6,721 nucleotides of DNA, from NCBI GenBank assembly GCA_964384785.1, contig CAYLLH010000038.1:1-6721 (forward strand), read 5' to 3'. Both the position numbers and the translations under genes were made by a program. Under the pieces are notes generated by a model. It had not been told where the DNA came from. It saw only the letters and a program-made list of their open reading frames with translations, and did no database searches. Source of the DNA: JAZKSG01 sp964384785 (GTDB lineage Archaea; Thermoplasmatota; E2; DHVEG-1). Shown in pieces: positions 4,789 to 6,721 of the stretch; the first letter of the stretch is position 1; each line of letters opens with the position of its first letter.

Positions 4789-6624
4789 ATGTTAACCAAA
4801 AAAAACATATTAAAAATAATACTGCCAGCTATAATACTAACTCTTCTTTTAACACCATCAATCTCAGCAATAACAATAAACAAAGAAAAACAAACAACAC
4901 AAAAAAATAATCTTTCATCATATGACACACCAGAAAGTTTTGATCTAAGAAACGTAGAAGGAACAGATTATGTAACCAGCATTAAAGACCAACAGGGTGG
5001 AACATGCTGGGCTCATGGAGTAATGGCCTCCATGGAAGGAAACCTTTTAATCAATGATATCTGGGATGAAAACGATGAACCAGGAATTGAACCAAATCTT
5101 GCTGAATACCATCTTGATTGGTGGAATGGATTCAATGAATTCAACAACGATGATGTGGAAGAACAAGGAAGCGGACTTAGAGTACACATGGGTGGAGACT
5201 ACCTTGTCGCATCAGCATACCTCTCCCGGGGAGAAGGCGCGGTAAGAGACCGCGATGGTCAAAGCTACTCAACACCACCAATTAGATACAGCCCAGACTA
5301 CCATATCTATTATCCAAACGACATCGAATGGTACACCGTTGGAGAAAACCTAGAAAACATAGAAAAAATAAAACAAAAAGTAATGGAAAAAGGCGTAGTT
5401 GGAACAAGTCTATGCTACAATGGAAACTTCATAAACCAAGATTTTGTCCATTATCAGCCGCCAAGTAATGATAAAGAACCTAATCACGCGGTTGCTATAG
5501 CAGGATGGGATGATAACAAACAAACACAGGCACCAGAAGGAAACGGCGCATGGCTTATAAAAAACAGCTGGGGAACAGGCTGGGGAAACGCAGGATACTT
5601 CTGGATATCTTACTATGATAAACACTGCACAAGACACCCTGAAATGGGAACAGTAAGCTTTCAAGATGTAAATCTTTTAGAATACCAAAAAATCTACTAT
5701 CATGACTACCATGGATGGCGTGACACAAGAACAGATATCAACCAAGCATTCAACGCATTCACAGCAACAAACAACACGCTATTAGAAGCAGTAAGTTTTT
5801 TCACAGCAACAAACAACGTAGACTACATACTCGAAATATATGACCGCTTCGAAAACAATGAACTAAAATACCAAATATACTCTGATACAGGAAACATAGA
5901 ATACAAAGGATTCCACACCATACAACTAGACCAACCAATTGGACTAACCACAAATGATGACTTCTACATCAGACTATATTTATCCAATGGAGGACACCCC
6001 ATTGATAGAACCTCAGAAATACCCGTACTACTACACGTTAAAATGACAGCAGAAAACACCGTTGTAGAAAGCAACGCCAACCCGGGTGAAAGTTATTATT
6101 ATCAAAACCAGAAATGGAAGGATTTATATTACAAACCATTAGGAAATCCAGAATGGTTTGGCACAGCAAACTTCTGCATAAAAGGACTAACCAACCCGTG
6201 GAATCCAACCACTCCAGATCTAGATGCAGATGGAAACCTACAACTATCAAATGTAAAACCAGGAGGAACAGTTGAAACAGAAATCTACATAGAAAACATA
6301 GGAGAAAAACTATCCTGTCTGGACTGGAAAATAACCAAGAGACCAAACTGGGGAACATGGACTTTTTCAAAAGAAACAGGACAAGATGTAAAACCAGAAG
6401 CAGGACCAGAAAAAATAACACTAGAAATAACAACACCCAATGAAAAAAACACAAACTATTCAGGAACAATAAAAATCGAAAACCAGGACAACTCAAGCGA
6501 CTACAAAGAACTAAATGTACTAGTTCAAACAAGTAAATCAAACCAACAAAAAAACATTTTACAGCTTATATGGGAAAAAATAGTTAATTTATTACAAAAT
6601 CTAAAAGAAACTAAATTGTTCTAA
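4789..6624 (+). CDS. Secreted papain-family (C1) cysteine peptidase with lectin-like and Ig-like domains
   Basis: This 611-residue extracellular endopeptidase probably degrades proteins or processes surface proteins outside the cell. Residues 1-27 are a signal peptide, with likely cleavage after PSISA. The C1 domain spans about 46-290: SFDLRN begins the mature fold, Cys73 lies in GGTCWAHG with the oxyanion Gln at 68 (or 69), His233 in PNHAVAIAGWD, and Asn259 in IKNSWGTGWG, so the catalytic set is complete. No inhibitory propeptide is evident between the signal peptide and residue 46. Residues ~298-468 (LEYQKIYYHDYHGW to NFCIKGLT) match the lectin-like domain often fused to prokaryotic C1 peptidases. 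Residues ~477-586 form an Ig-like domain (WGTWTF, ITTPNEKN). The tail from 588 is short, with an amphipathic helix (ILQLIWEKIVNLLQNL). Several N-glycosylation sequons occur. It diverges from the Hint gene. Confidence 0.93.
   Translation: MLTKKNILKIILPAIILTLLLTPSISAITINKEKQTTQKNNLSSYDTPESFDLRNVEGTDYVTSIKDQQGGTCWAHGVMASMEGNLLINDIWDENDEPGIEPNLAEYHLDWWNGFNEFNNDDVEEQGSGLRVHMGGDYLVASAYLSRGEGAVRDRDGQSYSTPPIRYSPDYHIYYPNDIEWYTVGENLENIEKIKQKVMEKGVVGTSLCYNGNFINQDFVHYQPPSNDKEPNHAVAIAGWDDNKQTQAPEGNGAWLIKNSWGTGWGNAGYFWISYYDKHCTRHPEMGTVSFQDVNLLEYQKIYYHDYHGWRDTRTDINQAFNAFTATNNTLLEAVSFFTATNNVDYILEIYDRFENNELKYQIYSDTGNIEYKGFHTIQLDQPIGLTTNDDFYIRLYLSNGGHPIDRTSEIPVLLHVKMTAENTVVESNANPGESYYYQNQKWKDLYYKPLGNPEWFGTANFCIKGLTNPWNPTTPDLDADGNLQLSNVKPGGTVETEIYIENIGEKLSCLDWKITKRPNWGTWTFSKETGQDVKPEAGPEKITLEITTPNEKNTNYSGTIKIENQDNSSDYKELNVLVQTSKSNQQKNILQLIWEKIVNLLQNLKETKLF
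5758..5817 (+). repeat. 18-bp direct repeat with 42-bp period inside the peptidase
   Basis: TTCACAGCAACAAACAAC occurs at 5758-5775 and 5800-5817, in frame, encoding FTATNN twice, 14 residues apart, in the lectin-like domain. The 42-bp spacing suggests a short in-frame duplication of one strand-turn unit, since diverged between the repeats. Confidence 0.6.
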
Positions 6625-6630
6625 AGTGAA

Positions 6631-6649
6631 ATAAGGGCTGTGCCCTTAT
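6631..6649. terminator. Perfect hairpin just after the peptidase stop codon
   Basis: ATAAGGGC (6631-6638), TGT loop, GCCCTTAT (6642-6649) form an 8-bp stem starting 7 bp beyond the peptidase's stop codon. It could terminate the peptidase transcript, though no T-run follows on the plus strand. It may equally be the subterminal hairpin of the mobile element that seems to begin here. Confidence 0.5.
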
Positions 6650-6660
6650 AATCCCCCTAT

Positions 6661-6720
6661 TTACGCCTTCGCTTCCTCGGCAAGCCCTAATCGGTCTATG
6701 CCGCATCCCCGCTCGGCGGA
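6661..6720 (-). CDS. C-terminal end of an unidentified GC-rich gene (possibly tnpB), partial
   Basis: Only the last 19 codons and the TAA (6663-6661) are in the window; they read SAERGCGIDRLGLAEEAKA. Codons are GC-rich at third positions (GCC, GAG, CGG, GGC, GCG), unlike every other gene here. TnpB proteins often end in a poorly conserved hydrophilic tail of this kind, whose DNA also encodes the guide RNA scaffold. With no conserved domain in view, that identity is a guess from context. The frame could also be chance within a structured RNA. Confidence 0.3.
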   Translation of the reverse strand, partial: SAERGCGIDRLGLAEEAKA

Positions 6721-6721
6721 T

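Larger units (their letters stand above)
6631..6721 (-). mobile_element. Probable terminal end of a mobile element, cut by the window edge
   Basis: Base composition jumps from AT-rich to about 60% G+C by eye from 6650 onward. On the minus strand an open frame runs off the window and stops at 6661. Between that stop and the peptidase lies the perfect hairpin 6631-6649. A smaller stem, GCTT…AAGC, sits at 6671-6685. A GC-rich, structured 3' end of a coding gene followed by a subterminal hairpin fits the right end of an IS200/IS605-type element, where the end of tnpB overlaps the guide (omega) RNA. Other foreign elements are possible, because too little is visible to name it. Confidence 0.35.

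Noticed and set aside
4740..4928. Minus-strand frame over the peptidase's signal peptide
   Set aside because: It is antisense to a well-supported gene start. Its apparent membrane protein character comes from complementing A-rich codons.
5054..5245. Plus-strand frame inside the peptidase
   Set aside because: It is out of frame within the C1 domain, with no independent start signals.
5410..5664. Minus-strand frame inside the peptidase
   Set aside because: It is antisense to the His and Asn active-site region, which is clearly coding on the plus strand.
6038..6541. 167-codon minus-strand frame rich in Leu and Phe
   Set aside because: It is the mirror of A-rich, Lys/Glu/Asn-coding DNA of the peptidase's C-terminal domain. 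This kind of antisense frame is expected in such composition.
1..6721. CRISPR array, tRNA or rRNA genes
   Set aside because: There is no regularly spaced repeat, cloverleaf-like sequence or recognisable rRNA segment anywhere in the window. The GC-rich end at 6650-6721 was considered but matches none that I know.

Overview
The window is AT-rich apart from its last ~70 bases. It carries archaeal-type signals: TATA-like boxes 20-30 nt upstream of inferred starts, strong GGAGG-type ribosome binding sites, T-run terminators, and a winged-helix protein of the archaeal HTH_45 type. Most recognisable genes encode exported or membrane proteins. The large papain-like peptidase has a C1 + lectin-like + Ig-like architecture with a short amphipathic tail. 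That architecture recalls secreted proteins of uncultured Euryarchaeota/Thermoplasmatota (for example sediment MBG-D-type lineages). The lineage is an inference, not a demonstration.

Layout. Bases 1-435 hold the 3' part of a lysine-rich, unrecognised gene that is open to the window edge. Bases 585-860 encode a 91-residue winged-helix regulator. Bases 861-1319 are mostly non-coding but probably hold a 53-codon minus-strand gene (867-1028) and a promoter near 1210. Bases 1320-2575 carry two tandem secreted proteins with almost the same export leader (38 bp identical) but different mature bodies; a hairpin/T-run terminator follows. Two overlapping minus-strand genes (2685-3303) encode small multi-spanning membrane proteins.

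The most interesting part is 3465-6624. On the minus strand (3465-4487, TTG start) is an exported protein made of a cysteine-rich segment, a Hint (hedgehog/intein-type) self-processing domain and a C-terminal membrane helix. Diverging from it is the secreted C1 cysteine peptidase (4789-6624). The 301-bp divergent region between them contains two perfect 14-bp palindromes sharing a CATATG core, spaced 80 bp apart, each just downstream of a TATA-like box. A reasonable hypothesis is that the Hint domain cuts the cysteine-rich peptide free from a membrane-anchored precursor, and that the neighbouring peptidase acts on the same surface. Nothing in the sequence proves that the two genes work together.

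The last ~90 bases change abruptly to about 60% G+C by eye. They hold a perfect 8-bp-stem hairpin and, on the minus strand, the last 19 codons of an ORF leaving the window. This looks like the right end of a mobile element. An IS200/IS605-type element with tnpB and its guide RNA is one candidate.
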